Shown here: positions 28,464 to 38,338 of the stretch, in pieces
Layout of the letters: each line of letters starts with the position of its first letter
How positions within the stretch are numbered: the first letter of the stretch is position 1
NCBI GenBank assembly: GCA_030432905.1
Contig: JAUILU010000003.1
Span: 303,274-367,273 of the forward strand
Source: Phycisphaerae bacterium
GTDB taxonomy: Bacteria > Planctomycetota > Phycisphaerae > Phycisphaerales > UBA1924
Length of the DNA stretch: 64,000 nt
Direction: 5' to 3'
Notes under the pieces: generated by a model
The model's input: only the letters and a program-made list of their open reading frames with translations
Told to the model about the DNA's origin: nothing
Databases searched by the model: none
Program-made: the position numbers and the translations under genes

Positions 28464-29993
28464 ATGAGTCGCATCAATACAAACGTTTCGTCTCTTACTG
28501 CTCAGCGCGTGCTGGGTCAGAACAACTTCGGGCTCAACAACTCGCTCGAACGTCTCTCGACCGGTCTTCGGATCAACCGAGGCAAGGATGACCCGGCGGG
28601 TCTGATCGCATCCGAAAACCTGCGTGCCGAGATCAAGTCGGTTGACGCAGCGATCAACAACGCCGAGCGTGCAGAGCGTGTCGTCAACATCGCCGAGGGT
28701 GGTCTCTCTGAGATCTCGGGTCTTCTGACCGAGCTCCAGGGCCTCATCACCAACTCGGCTAACGACGCCGGCCTGAGCAGTGCAGAAAAAGAAGCAAACC
28801 AGCTTCAGATTGACTCGATCCTGCAGACCGTTGACCGTGTCGCAGATCAGACCTCGTTCCAGGGCACCAAGCTCCTGAACGGCAACTTCGACTTCCGCGT
28901 TTCGAGCCAGGCCTCGGGTATCGCTGACCTCCGCGTCAACGGTGCGAAGTTCGAGGGCACCAGCCTCGACGTCGACGTCCTCGTCACCCAGTCGGCGCAG
29001 CGCGCCGGCCAGTTCCTCTCGTTCGGCGGCACCAACCTTGACCTCGGCGGCTCAGGCGCCACCGATGGTGCGAGCTCGACCTTCGTGGTTGAGATCTCCG
29101 GTTCGCTCGGCAGCCGTGAGTTCAGCTTCGCTTCGGGTACCACCGTCGCACAGATCGCTGACACGGTCAACACCTTCAGCGACGTCCTCGGCGTTTCCGC
29201 AGTTGCTTCGGGCAACGGCGTCCGCCTCCAGTCGTCTGAGTTCGGCTCGAGCGAGTTTGTCACCACCAAGATCGTCGATGACGCTCAGCAGGCTGGTAAC
29301 GTGACCGGCTACAGCGCCACCGGCTTCGGCACCCCGGGTGCTTCACTCGGTGCTCTTAACTCCACCGCAGCGACCAACGGCATCCGTGACGTCGGCCAGG
29401 ACCTCGGCGCCACGATCAACGGCATCGTTGCTACCACCGACGGCAAGACCGCCAAGATCGACACCGACTTCCTCAACCTCGAGATCTCCCTGGATGACTC
29501 CACCTCGCAGTCGCTCGGTGCGGTCGGCTCAGGCCAGACCTTCTCGATCGCCGGTGGCGGTGCAACGTTCCAGCTCGGCGGCAACGTCGACATCACCTCC
29601 AAGGTGACCCTCGGTGTCTCGGAAGTCGCCATCCGTAAGCTCGGCTCCAACGCCTCTGGTGGCTTCCTTGATGACCTCGGCTCGGGCAAGTCGCTCAACG
29701 TTGTTGACGGCGACCTCTCCGCTGCTCAGAAGGTTGTTTCAGAGGCTATCGAGCAGGTCTCGACCCTGCGTGGCCGCCTCGGTGCGTTCCAGCGGAACAC
29801 ACTCGGTGCGACCAAGCGAAGCCTCGCTGTGAACCTCGAGAACAGCTCGGCTGCTGAGTCCACCATCCGTGACACCGACTTCGCGTCGGAGACCGCGGCT
29901 CTGACCCGCTCGCAGATTCTTGTTTCGGCTGCTACCAACACCCTGTCGCTGGCCAACAACCAGCCGCAGACCGCGTTGCAGCTGCTCGGCTAA
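28464..29993 (+). CDS. fliC: Flagellin 2
   Basis: 509-residue filament subunit, similar in plan to flagellin 1. The N-terminal region MSRINTNVSSLTAQRVLGQN with LERLSTGLRINRGKDDPAG and the C-terminal LRGRLGAFQRNTLGATKRSL with LQLLG are complete. The start at 28464 follows a GGAGGA site (28450-28455); the frame is open upstream but without support. Codons here lean to GGT, CGT, GCT and GTT more than in neighbours, as expected for a very highly expressed gene, suggesting this is the major filament protein. Confidence 0.96.
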   Translation: MSRINTNVSSLTAQRVLGQNNFGLNNSLERLSTGLRINRGKDDPAGLIASENLRAEIKSVDAAINNAERAERVVNIAEGGLSEISGLLTELQGLITNSANDAGLSSAEKEANQLQIDSILQTVDRVADQTSFQGTKLLNGNFDFRVSSQASGIADLRVNGAKFEGTSLDVDVLVTQSAQRAGQFLSFGGTNLDLGGSGATDGASSTFVVEISGSLGSREFSFASGTTVAQIADTVNTFSDVLGVSAVASGNGVRLQSSEFGSSEFVTTKIVDDAQQAGNVTGYSATGFGTPGASLGALNSTAATNGIRDVGQDLGATINGIVATTDGKTAKIDTDFLNLEISLDDSTSQSLGAVGSGQTFSIAGGGATFQLGGNVDITSKVTLGVSEVAIRKLGSNASGGFLDDLGSGKSLNVVDGDLSAAQKVVSEAIEQVSTLRGRLGAFQRNTLGATKRSLAVNLENSSAAESTIRDTDFASETAALTRSQILVSAATNTLSLANNQPQTALQLLG

Positions 29994-30026
29994 GGCTGAG
30001 ACCCTCCGTAAACGGAAATCACCCCG

Positions 30027-30066
30027 CACCCGTCTCGGTTCTCCCGAGGCGGGTGTCTTTCATTTT
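30027..30066 (+). terminator. Rho-independent terminator after flagellin 2
   Basis: A 12-bp stem (CACCCGTCTCGG / CCGAGGCGGGTG, one T-G wobble) with a five-base loop, followed by the T-rich GTCTTTCATTTTT. It lies 34 bases after the flagellin-2 stop and ends the flagellar cluster. Confidence 0.85.
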
Positions 30067-30117
30067 TGATACAACTCTCCACACGCCCGCCGCGATGCGC
30101 CGACTAGTAAGGTGTCA

Positions 30118-31074
30118 ATGCCAAAGACCTCGGACCAAACGCAAGACATACCCGCCTTGCTCGCCTCGGCGATGCGGGGGTTCATGCAGTTCGTCAAGAT
30201 CGAGTGCGGCCTCAGACCCAACAGCGTTGCGGCGTATAGACGCGACATCGCGGAGCTGGTTGAAGACCTCGCGGAAGCAGGCATCACCGACCCGGGCGAG
30301 ATCACACCGAGACACCTGAGCACGCACATCCAGCGGCTGTCCGCCGACCGCAAACTCGCCGGCTCGTCCGTGATCCGGCACCTGGCGACGATCCGCGTGT
30401 TCTGCCGGTGGCTTCACGCGACCGGGAGGGTGAAGGACAACCCCGCCGACGTGCTCGTTCGGCCTTCGAGCTGGAAAAAACTGCCGGGCGTGCTCTCGCC
30501 CAACCAGGTCAAACGGTTGCTCAACGCGCCGATGCAGGAGATCGAAGCCAAGCCCGCACGCAAGAGCTACGCGCTGCGCGACCGGGCGATCCTTGAACTC
30601 ATGTACGCCAGCGGGTTGCGCGCTTCGGAAGTCGGCGCGGTCCGCCAGAGCGACATCATCGAAGAGGGGGGCGTCATCCGAGTCACGGGCAAGGGGGACA
30701 AGCAAAGGCTGGTGCCGATGGGCACGCCAGCACTGAACGCTCTGCACGACTACCTCGAGTCGGCACGCCCTTCGTTCGCGCTCGACGCCGAGCCCGCGAC
30801 GGATGCGCTATTCCTATCACGCACCGGCAGGCCGCTGGAGCGGGTCGCGGTCTGGCAGATTATCAAAAAGCACGCCAAGACCGCGGGACTGCAGGACGTG
30901 CACCCGCACACGCTCCGCCACAGCTTCGCGACACACCTGCTCTCGGGCGGCGCCGACCTTCGAGTGGTGCAGGACCTGCTGGGGCACGCAGATATCACAA
31001 CGACGCAGATCTACACGCACGTGGACAGCGACCGGCTGCTCAGCGTGCATAAGCAGTTTCATCCGAGGGGATGA
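30118..31074 (+). CDS. xerD: Tyrosine recombinase of the XerC/XerD type
   Basis: 318-residue site-specific recombinase expected to resolve chromosome dimers at dif. It has the N-terminal SAM-like DNA-binding domain (MQFVKIECGLRPNSVAAYRR) and the catalytic set: Arg in ASGLRASEV, Lys in VTGKGDKQRLVP, His-x-x-Arg in HTLRHSFATHLL, His in LLGHADITTTQ and the nucleophile Tyr in TQIYTHV. The ATG at 30118 follows AAGGTG; GTG at 30112 is an alternative. The length is normal, and no phage or integron genes are nearby, which favours the housekeeping role. Confidence 0.88.
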   Translation: MPKTSDQTQDIPALLASAMRGFMQFVKIECGLRPNSVAAYRRDIAELVEDLAEAGITDPGEITPRHLSTHIQRLSADRKLAGSSVIRHLATIRVFCRWLHATGRVKDNPADVLVRPSSWKKLPGVLSPNQVKRLLNAPMQEIEAKPARKSYALRDRAILELMYASGLRASEVGAVRQSDIIEEGGVIRVTGKGDKQRLVPMGTPALNALHDYLESARPSFALDAEPATDALFLSRTGRPLERVAVWQIIKKHAKTAGLQDVHPHTLRHSFATHLLSGGADLRVVQDLLGHADITTTQIYTHVDSDRLLSVHKQFHPRG

Positions 31075-31093
31075 GCGCATATAGACTTTGGGT

Positions 31094-31528
31094 ATGGCCG
31101 CACCACCCAGCGATGTCTATAGCCGCATCGAGGCTTCGTTCCGTAAACAAACGGTGATGACGACTCTTGGAGCCGAACTCGTACTGGCGGAACAAGGACG
31201 AGTCTCGATCCGGCTGGCATACCGCGACGACCTGACCCAGCAGAACGGCTATCTTCATGCTGGAATCGTCTCAACGATTGCGGACTCTGCCTGTGGCTAC
31301 GCGGCACTGTCAGCGTTGCCTCAAGGACACGAAGTTCTGACGGTCGAATACAAGATCAATCTGCTGTCACCCGCCAAGGGCACAGCATTCCGCGCCGACG
31401 CGTGTGTCATACGCAGCGGCAAGACACTGAGTGTTTGCAGGGCCGAGGTGTTCGCCGAGCAAGACGGCAACGAGACTGCAATCGCAGCCATGACCGCAAC
31501 GATCTTCGCAGTAGCAGAGCGTTCCTAA
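31094..31528 (+). CDS. PaaI-family hotdog thioesterase
   Basis: 144-residue protein with the PaaI/YiiD-type hotdog fold pattern: QNGYLHAGIVSTIADSACGY (consensus N..G..HGG....LAD.A.G.A) and EYKINLLSPAKGTAFRADA. The usual HGG is HAG here, which still keeps the catalytic-region His. It likely hydrolyses an acyl-CoA thioester; the substrate is unknown. It follows xerD by 19 bases. The start at 31094 is preferred over TTG at 31088. Confidence 0.85.
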   Translation: MAAPPSDVYSRIEASFRKQTVMTTLGAELVLAEQGRVSIRLAYRDDLTQQNGYLHAGIVSTIADSACGYAALSALPQGHEVLTVEYKINLLSPAKGTAFRADACVIRSGKTLSVCRAEVFAEQDGNETAIAAMTATIFAVAERS

Positions 31529-31531
31529 GTT

Positions 31532-32467
31532 TTAGATCGGCCGCTTGTAGTCGCCCTGATCCTCCGAGTGCGAACCGGAGAGGTTCGCGCGTCGGCGTGC
31601 GGGGGGCTCGGTGGATCTCGGTCTTGAGATCGTGCCGACAGATTCGGTCGGGGCGGCTTCGGAGTCGCCGGCGAACGAGTTGGTGACGGCTCCAATGTGC
31701 CTGTTCGTGGAAAGGTTCTCGCGGGTCTCCGCCATTGCGCGATCGACCGCGTCCATCGGCGGGGCGGCCTGGTGCATGAGAATGCCCCGCTCGACGCCCG
31801 AGCCGAACCGCAGGCCGGTGACCATCGCGCCCGCCATCGCGGCGGCTGGGATGCCCACAAAGACGAGCATCAGTTGAATCGAATTGGTTGCGCCTTCGCT
31901 CGCGGCGACCATGTTCCCATAACCGGTGAACACGCCGCCGAAGGGCATGGACGCGAAAACATCTTTCCAAGGCAGCGCCAGCAAGCAGAGGCACAGCCCC
32001 CACATGCACGCGGAGATCGCTTTCTCAACGCCCGGCACGGAAGCCCCGCCGGCGACGATCGCCCCCAGTGTGGTCAGAACCGCGAGCCCCACCGCCGAGA
32101 AGATGCCGACGATGATCGCGCCCTGGCTGATCCGCATGAGGATGACGTCAGTCGTGGTTGTCACACGGTTGACGTCGGGGATGCTCCTTGGGGTCATGGA
32201 GGCGACAACTTCTTCGATGGTCGGCGCGGGGAGCTCGGCCTTGGGACGCTCGGCGCGGACGCCACCGGTTGAGGTGGGCGTCACGACAACGGTGCGGTGC
32301 TCAGTCGGGTTTGGGTCGGCGAGCGTCTGATATCGGACGTCGGTGAAGTGGACGAATCCGAACACGAAGAGTTGGATCAGTGCCGCGACAAAGACGCCCG
32401 CGGCGCAGAGCATCACGCCTCGTTTGAGGCGCGTCAGAGCCGCCGCGATGTGGTTCTGGCTGTTCAT
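31532..32467 (-). CDS. Membrane protein of unknown function
   Basis: 311 residues with about four hydrophobic segments: residues ~19-41 (MLCAAGVFVAALIQLFVFGF), ~115-140 (GIFSAVGLAVLTTLGAIVAG), ~150-165 and ~200-220 (LMLVFVGIPAAAMAGAMVTG). An extracytoplasmic Pro/Glu-rich loop follows the first segment, and the C-terminal ~70 residues are Ser/Arg-rich and probably disordered. It is convergent with the thioesterase gene, with three bases between stops. No family recognised. Confidence 0.62.
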   Translation of the reverse strand: MNSQNHIAAALTRLKRGVMLCAAGVFVAALIQLFVFGFVHFTDVRYQTLADPNPTEHRTVVVTPTSTGGVRAERPKAELPAPTIEEVVASMTPRSIPDVNRVTTTTDVILMRISQGAIIVGIFSAVGLAVLTTLGAIVAGGASVPGVEKAISACMWGLCLCLLALPWKDVFASMPFGGVFTGYGNMVAASEGATNSIQLMLVFVGIPAAAMAGAMVTGLRFGSGVERGILMHQAAPPMDAVDRAMAETRENLSTNRHIGAVTNSFAGDSEAAPTESVGTISRPRSTEPPARRRANLSGSHSEDQGDYKRPI

Positions 32468-32666
32468 CCCCGGTTATCCCCTCTCATCTGACTGGAACAT
32501 CGGTTTCAGAACAGATTGGGTCGCCATCTAGTGACCGGATCAGGGTTTACGCAGGGCTGTGGTGCTCTGCAATCGTCACACCTTACCGATCCGGCTGTCA
32601 ATCGGGTCCGAGAATTCGGCGTGGTCGGCTTGAAATCCTTTCAAGGCTTACTGAAAATAGAGAAGC

Positions 32667-34139
<1,473 letters not shown>

Positions 34140-34148
34140 GCTGAGTCT

Positions 34149-34838
34149 GTGCTCCCAAAGACCCGAGCCCGCGCACTCTGGATTGCAGTCAGCACGCTGG
34201 CGGCTTTGTTCGTCGCTACCGAACTCACACCCCGCACCTCAAACAGTTCTCGCACACTTGTTGGACAAGTCTGGACGCGACTCGGGTTGACGGGCTTGTA
34301 TGGCAGCGTCCGCGACGGCGAACTCGCCGGTTTCAACGAGTTCTATGTCAAACGGACCGAGAGCGGCTTACAGATTCTCACGAATGACGACATCGCCTCC
34401 TCGTATGACATGGATCGAGATCACGCGACCAAGATCAGGGAGTTCGAGCCCGACTACCTCATCCGCGCGCAGGTGACCTACCGATGGGGCGGATTCGTAT
34501 ACAAGTCATGGCTGCGACTGAACTACTCGTTCCTTGTCGCCGATCCGGATACCGGCAACGCAATCGGAGATCCGCAACTTGTTCGAGAACTCCAACTCGC
34601 CACCGCCGATTGGCTTGAGGGCGGCAAACTCTCATGGAAGAAGTGGAAGGCACCACGCTGGCCAAGCGACCTGCGTGCCGGCGAAACAAATTGGCAAGAG
34701 ACCTATACGCGTGCCTACTTCTGGGATGCGGTCTGGTGCGTACTTCTGCTATTCGCGTTAATTTCGATAGGGTATTGGCTCCGATTGGAGTATCGACAAT
34801 TCAAATCAAGAACAATCCAAGGCAGCCCACCGGAATAA
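34149..34838 (+). CDS. Unknown protein with N- and C-terminal membrane segments
   Basis: 229 residues, GTG start at 34149, nine bases after mqnC. Residues ~8-25 (ALWIAVSTLAALFVATEL) and ~190-208 (WDAVWCVLLLFALISIGYWL) are hydrophobic; the region between is soluble and probably extracytoplasmic, with many Trp and Tyr (IRAQVTYRWGGFVYKSWLRL). GC content is somewhat below that of its neighbours. No family recognised. Confidence 0.6.
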   Translation: MLPKTRARALWIAVSTLAALFVATELTPRTSNSSRTLVGQVWTRLGLTGLYGSVRDGELAGFNEFYVKRTESGLQILTNDDIASSYDMDRDHATKIREFEPDYLIRAQVTYRWGGFVYKSWLRLNYSFLVADPDTGNAIGDPQLVRELQLATADWLEGGKLSWKKWKAPRWPSDLRAGETNWQETYTRAYFWDAVWCVLLLFALISIGYWLRLEYRQFKSRTIQGSPPE

Positions 34839-34900
34839 TGCGGCGCGGTACGCGCTCGTGAATCAGAAAGAACCAACTCCCATTTACAAATAAGGACAGC

Positions 34901-35458
34901 ATGCAATCACCCGTCGACTCACGAGCCACGCTGACCCGCTTCAATCTCCTGCCAAGCCTTGAGGCGTGGCGTTGCCCGTCATCAAACGGCGTCTGGATCG
35001 ACGGCGAGGCCTACTGGAAGTGGCTCCTGAAACAACCAAACTTTCCCGATGTCGGCCACTCCGTTCCGAGTGAACCCGTCCGGGTGGATGACACCGACCG
35101 CGTGCTGATTTCGCCGCGATCCTGGCGGATTATGTCTAAGTTCCGTGTCGGGCGCGACCTCGGGTTTCAGATCAATTTCGACCGCGTATCGGGCGGCTTC
35201 TGGCTTAACCACAACGAGTACGAGGCGCTCAAAGCAAGAGAGTTGCACGACGAGCTTCATTTGATCTGCGACAGCACGTACCAGCAGAAACTCCGCGAGC
35301 TCGAGAGCGCCGAACGACGACACGACGCACTGAGCGAGTCGCTGAGTCCAGAAGGCAAATCAAAGGTCGAATCGCTTGCCGAGTGGGCAAAGGCACACAC
35401 CGATAAGGAGCTGATCAGGGCGTACTTTCTTGAGCTTCTCGAAGCCCAGACTCACTGA
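34901..35458 (+). CDS. Unknown soluble protein
   Basis: 185-residue protein without signal or membrane segments. The N-terminal half has several Trp (WRCPSSNGVWIDGEAYWKWL) and the C-terminal half is a charged helical region (LRELESAERRHDALSESLSP). An AAGGA binding site lies about 8 bases upstream of the ATG. It is placed after the previous unknown gene and the two may form a pair. No motif or family is recognised. Confidence 0.6.
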   Translation: MQSPVDSRATLTRFNLLPSLEAWRCPSSNGVWIDGEAYWKWLLKQPNFPDVGHSVPSEPVRVDDTDRVLISPRSWRIMSKFRVGRDLGFQINFDRVSGGFWLNHNEYEALKARELHDELHLICDSTYQQKLRELESAERRHDALSESLSPEGKSKVESLAEWAKAHTDKELIRAYFLELLEAQTH

Positions 35459-35478
35459 CCTATTCGTTCGAGACTCGA

Positions 35479-36462
35479 TCAGCCCTTCAACTCGTCGTAC
35501 ACAGCCCCGATCGCGCGTCCCTTGATCTGCTCGAACTGCAGCCCGTCCATGAACGGCCATGACATCTGCTGCGCATCTTCCTTGCTGGTGCCCTTGTTGA
35601 TCTCGCCCTGAACAACATCGACGAGCTGTTCGTGGTAGCTCTTCATGTTTTCGACGACCTCTTTGCCCCCCACCGCGCCGTGGCCCGGGACGACGACGGT
35701 CTCGTCGTCGCAGAGTTTGAGCACCTGTTCGAGAGACTCGATCCATCCCTTTGCGGTTGCACCACCCGCGGGCAGATAGAACGGGTGCAGGCCCGCGAAG
35801 ACGAGATCACCCGTGTGGATGATGTTCTCTGATTTGAGCTGCACGACGATGTCATTGTCGGTGTGGCCCGATCCGAAGTGATGGATATCGAGTTCCAGCT
35901 CACCGATGCGGATTGTGTCGCCATGATCGACGGGGCTCGTTGGTACGAAGTCGTCAACTTTCTGTGTCTGAGCGTTCTCCGCAACCTGCATCGCCAGTTC
36001 CATCGCGCGTTCGTTGCCGTCGAGGTCACGCTTGGCACGCATCACCGCGCCCTGCGCATCACCCATGAACAGCTCTGCCATGGTCTTGATCCGGCTGATC
36101 GCGTTCGGGTGCGCGTACGAACTGCCTTTGCCAACGAATGCGTTGTTACCCCCGGTATGGTCGCCGTGGTGATGCGTATTGAGGAGCGAAACCGACTGCC
36201 CGAGTTTCATGGCGTCCTCGCGCAGAGCCGGGCCAAGATAGGTAAATTTCGAATCCACGACCAGCACTTCATCGCCGCTTGCAATAGCGAGCGAGTTGCC
36301 TCCGAGTGCGAGGTTGACCACGGCTTGCGTGTGGTCTGTCAGCCTGTCCCAACTGAGGATGTCCGTGAGCGGCTTGGAACGAGCAATTGCCGCGGGAGCA
36401 AAGCCCGCGCCGGCTACCAGTGCTGATGCTCCAAGCACAAAGTCTCGTCGGCTGATCGTCAT
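35479..36462 (-). CDS. MBL-fold metallo-hydrolase, Tat-exported
   Basis: 327-residue metallo-beta-lactamase-fold enzyme. A twin-arginine signal is visible (MTISRRDFVLGASALVAGAG). The zinc motif is LLNTHHHGDHTGGNNAFVGK (HxHxDH), with HFGSGHTDNDIVV supplying a third-site His and PGHGAVGG another. The overall plan resembles quinoprotein-relay or glyoxalase-like MBL proteins rather than true beta-lactamases. Export in folded form fits a metal-loaded enzyme. The substrate is not evident. Confidence 0.87.
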   Translation of the reverse strand: MTISRRDFVLGASALVAGAGFAPAAIARSKPLTDILSWDRLTDHTQAVVNLALGGNSLAIASGDEVLVVDSKFTYLGPALREDAMKLGQSVSLLNTHHHGDHTGGNNAFVGKGSSYAHPNAISRIKTMAELFMGDAQGAVMRAKRDLDGNERAMELAMQVAENAQTQKVDDFVPTSPVDHGDTIRIGELELDIHHFGSGHTDNDIVVQLKSENIIHTGDLVFAGLHPFYLPAGGATAKGWIESLEQVLKLCDDETVVVPGHGAVGGKEVVENMKSYHEQLVDVVQGEINKGTSKEDAQQMSWPFMDGLQFEQIKGRAIGAVYDELKG

Positions 36463-36586
36463 TTCAGGTCCTCCAGATATCGGTTGGGAGTGTGGATTTG
36501 CTCGTCTACTACCAGCCTATCATGGGCGGTGCCGGGGCACCCGGCTTTCAGATTCCTAAACATCACGTGCAGCCAGGAAATTCCAC

Positions 36587-37147
36587 ATGCGGGCCAACGA
36601 ACTCAAACCGGGCATGGCAGTCAACATGGACGGCCGACTCTACGTCTGTGTCAAAACCGACCACGTCAAGCCGGGCAAAGGCCCCGCGTATGTGCAGGCC
36701 AAGCTCCGCGCGATCGACGGCGGCATCGCTGAAAAACGCTTCAACTCCGACGCCCAGATCGACGGTGCCACCCTCGACCGCAGGGAGATGGAGTACCTCT
36801 ACTCCGATGCATCGGGCGCCACGTTCATGGATTCCGAAGATTTCGAGCAGGTCATTATCCCGACCGACGTGCTCGGCGATGCGCTGCTCTACATCCGTCC
36901 CAACGGCACATGCAACTGCCTCTTCCACGAGGGCTCGCCCGTTTCGGTCGATCTTCCCTCGGCGGTTGATCTTGAGATCACCGACACGCCACCGGGCATC
37001 AAGGGCGCGACCGTGACGAACCAACTCAAGGAAGCCACGCTTGAGACCGGTCTCAAGACCAAGGTCCCGCCGTTCATCGTGACGGGCGAAACCATCCGTG
37101 TCAGCACCGATGACGGCTCGTACCTCTCGCGTGTCAAGACCGACTGA
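36587..37147 (+). CDS. efp: Translation elongation factor P
   Basis: 186 residues, the standard length. EF-P rescues ribosomes stalled at polyproline. The N-terminal KOW-like domain has the tip loop DHVKPGKGPAYVQAKLR, with lysine at the position modified in E. coli. The OB domains II and III follow, ending with GETIRVSTDDGSYLSRVK. The modification enzymes are not in this window. Confidence 0.96.
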   Translation: MRANELKPGMAVNMDGRLYVCVKTDHVKPGKGPAYVQAKLRAIDGGIAEKRFNSDAQIDGATLDRREMEYLYSDASGATFMDSEDFEQVIIPTDVLGDALLYIRPNGTCNCLFHEGSPVSVDLPSAVDLEITDTPPGIKGATVTNQLKEATLETGLKTKVPPFIVTGETIRVSTDDGSYLSRVKTD

Positions 37148-37148
37148 A

Positions 37149-37706
37149 TTGGATGGGCTCCGCTCGATCGTGCTCTTGGGCCTTCGGGGCTCCGGCAAAA
37201 CAACGATCGGTGCGCGCCTGATTGATCGGCTCCCCCACTTCGTCCAGGAAGACCTCGACCAGTGCGTGCTCGACGACAGCGAGCACGACACGATCGAGAA
37301 AATCGTCAACGACGAGGGCTGGGAAGGATTCCGTTGGCGCGAATACGAGCAACTCCAGATATGGCTCTGGAGCCTGCACCACCTGCCCGAGCGGAAGATG
37401 GTCCTCTCGCTCGGCGGCGGCGTGCCCACCTACGAGAAATCGCTTGCGCTGCTCCAATCAGCAGAATTGCACGGAATGATCCGGCTTGTCTACCTCCGCG
37501 CCACGCCCGAAACACTTGCAAAGCGCATGGAAACCTCGGCCGACAGACCGAGCCTGACCGGCGCCGATCCGATCGCTGAAATCTCAAAGGTGTTCGAGGA
37601 ACGCGACGAGCTGTACCGCTCGATCGCCGACGTCGTTGTCGATGTTGACGGCCAGTCGCCCGACGAGACCGCCTCGGCGGTGCTTGCCGCGCTAAAGCAG
37701 CTTTGA
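37149..37706 (+). CDS. aroK: Shikimate kinase
   Basis: About 185 residues. P-loop GLRGSGKTTIGARL lies near the N-terminus, then the shikimate-binding Asp region (VQEDLDQCV), KIVNDEGWEGFRWREYE (consensus F...GE..FR..E) and LSLGGGVPTYEK (the GGG motif). RADRP is the adenine-loop equivalent (here ADRPSLTG). The start is ambiguous: TTG at 37149, one base after the efp stop, gives the usual distance to the P-loop, while GTG at 37098 would overlap efp by 50 bases. It is coupled to efp and converges on trpF. Confidence 0.82.
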   Translation: MDGLRSIVLLGLRGSGKTTIGARLIDRLPHFVQEDLDQCVLDDSEHDTIEKIVNDEGWEGFRWREYEQLQIWLWSLHHLPERKMVLSLGGGVPTYEKSLALLQSAELHGMIRLVYLRATPETLAKRMETSADRPSLTGADPIAEISKVFEERDELYRSIADVVVDVDGQSPDETASAVLAALKQL

Positions 37707-38330
37707 ATCCGCGTCCTGGACCGCTTTGCAGAACGCGCGGATCTTGTCGTGGTCTTTGACGCCACGCTCTAACTCGACGCCGCTGGACACATCGACCGCG
37801 TATGGCCGAACCGCGGCGATCGCTTCGCCAACGTTGCTCGCATCCAAACCGCCGGCGAGCATGATCGGTGTTCCGATGCCCTTTGCAGCCTCGGCAAGCT
37901 GTGCCCAGTCGAACGCGATCCCCTCACCGCCGTCGGAACCGTCGACGAGGATCACGCTGACCTCATCGATCGCGTCGTAGTGCTTCAGTCGATCGGCGAT
38001 GGTGTCGGGATCGAACTTGACTGCTTTGATCAATTCAGGCCCGAGTTCTTTCACAACGCCGTCGGGCTCGTTGCCGTGAAGTTGGGTCATCATGGTCGGG
38101 CACTGCTGCTCGATCTCGGCGAACTCGTCGAGCGACGCGTTCACGTACAGCCCCACCGACGAGACCATCGGGGGCAGCTCGCACGCCAGCTTCCACGCCT
38201 CTCGCGGGTGGATGTAACGCGGCGAGCCCTCCGCGAAGACGAAGCCAACAGCGTCGGCGCCCGCCTCGGCGGCTGCGTTGAGCGATACCTGATTGGTTAT
38301 GCCGCAGATTTTGATGCGTGTCCGTGCCAT
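37692..38330 (-). CDS. trpF: Phosphoribosylanthranilate isomerase
   Basis: 212-residue TIM-barrel enzyme of tryptophan synthesis. The N-terminal KICGITNQVSLNAAAEAGAD (catalytic Cys) and the catalytic Asp in ILVDGSDGGEGIAFDW are present, as is the C-terminal phosphate-binding LAGGLDASNVGEAIAAVRPY and VDVSSGVELERGVKDHDKI. The length is typical. Its 3' end overlaps the convergent aroK by 15 bases. No other trp gene lies nearby. Confidence 0.96.
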   Translation of the reverse strand: MARTRIKICGITNQVSLNAAAEAGADAVGFVFAEGSPRYIHPREAWKLACELPPMVSSVGLYVNASLDEFAEIEQQCPTMMTQLHGNEPDGVVKELGPELIKAVKFDPDTIADRLKHYDAIDEVSVILVDGSDGGEGIAFDWAQLAEAAKGIGTPIMLAGGLDASNVGEAIAAVRPYAVDVSSGVELERGVKDHDKIRAFCKAVQDADSKLL

Positions 38331-38338
38331 GCGTGATG

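Noticed and set aside
30118..31074. Phage or integron integrase
   Set aside because: It is a full-length XerC/D-like protein with no att-like repeats, phage genes or cassette genes nearby; no dif site was recognised either.
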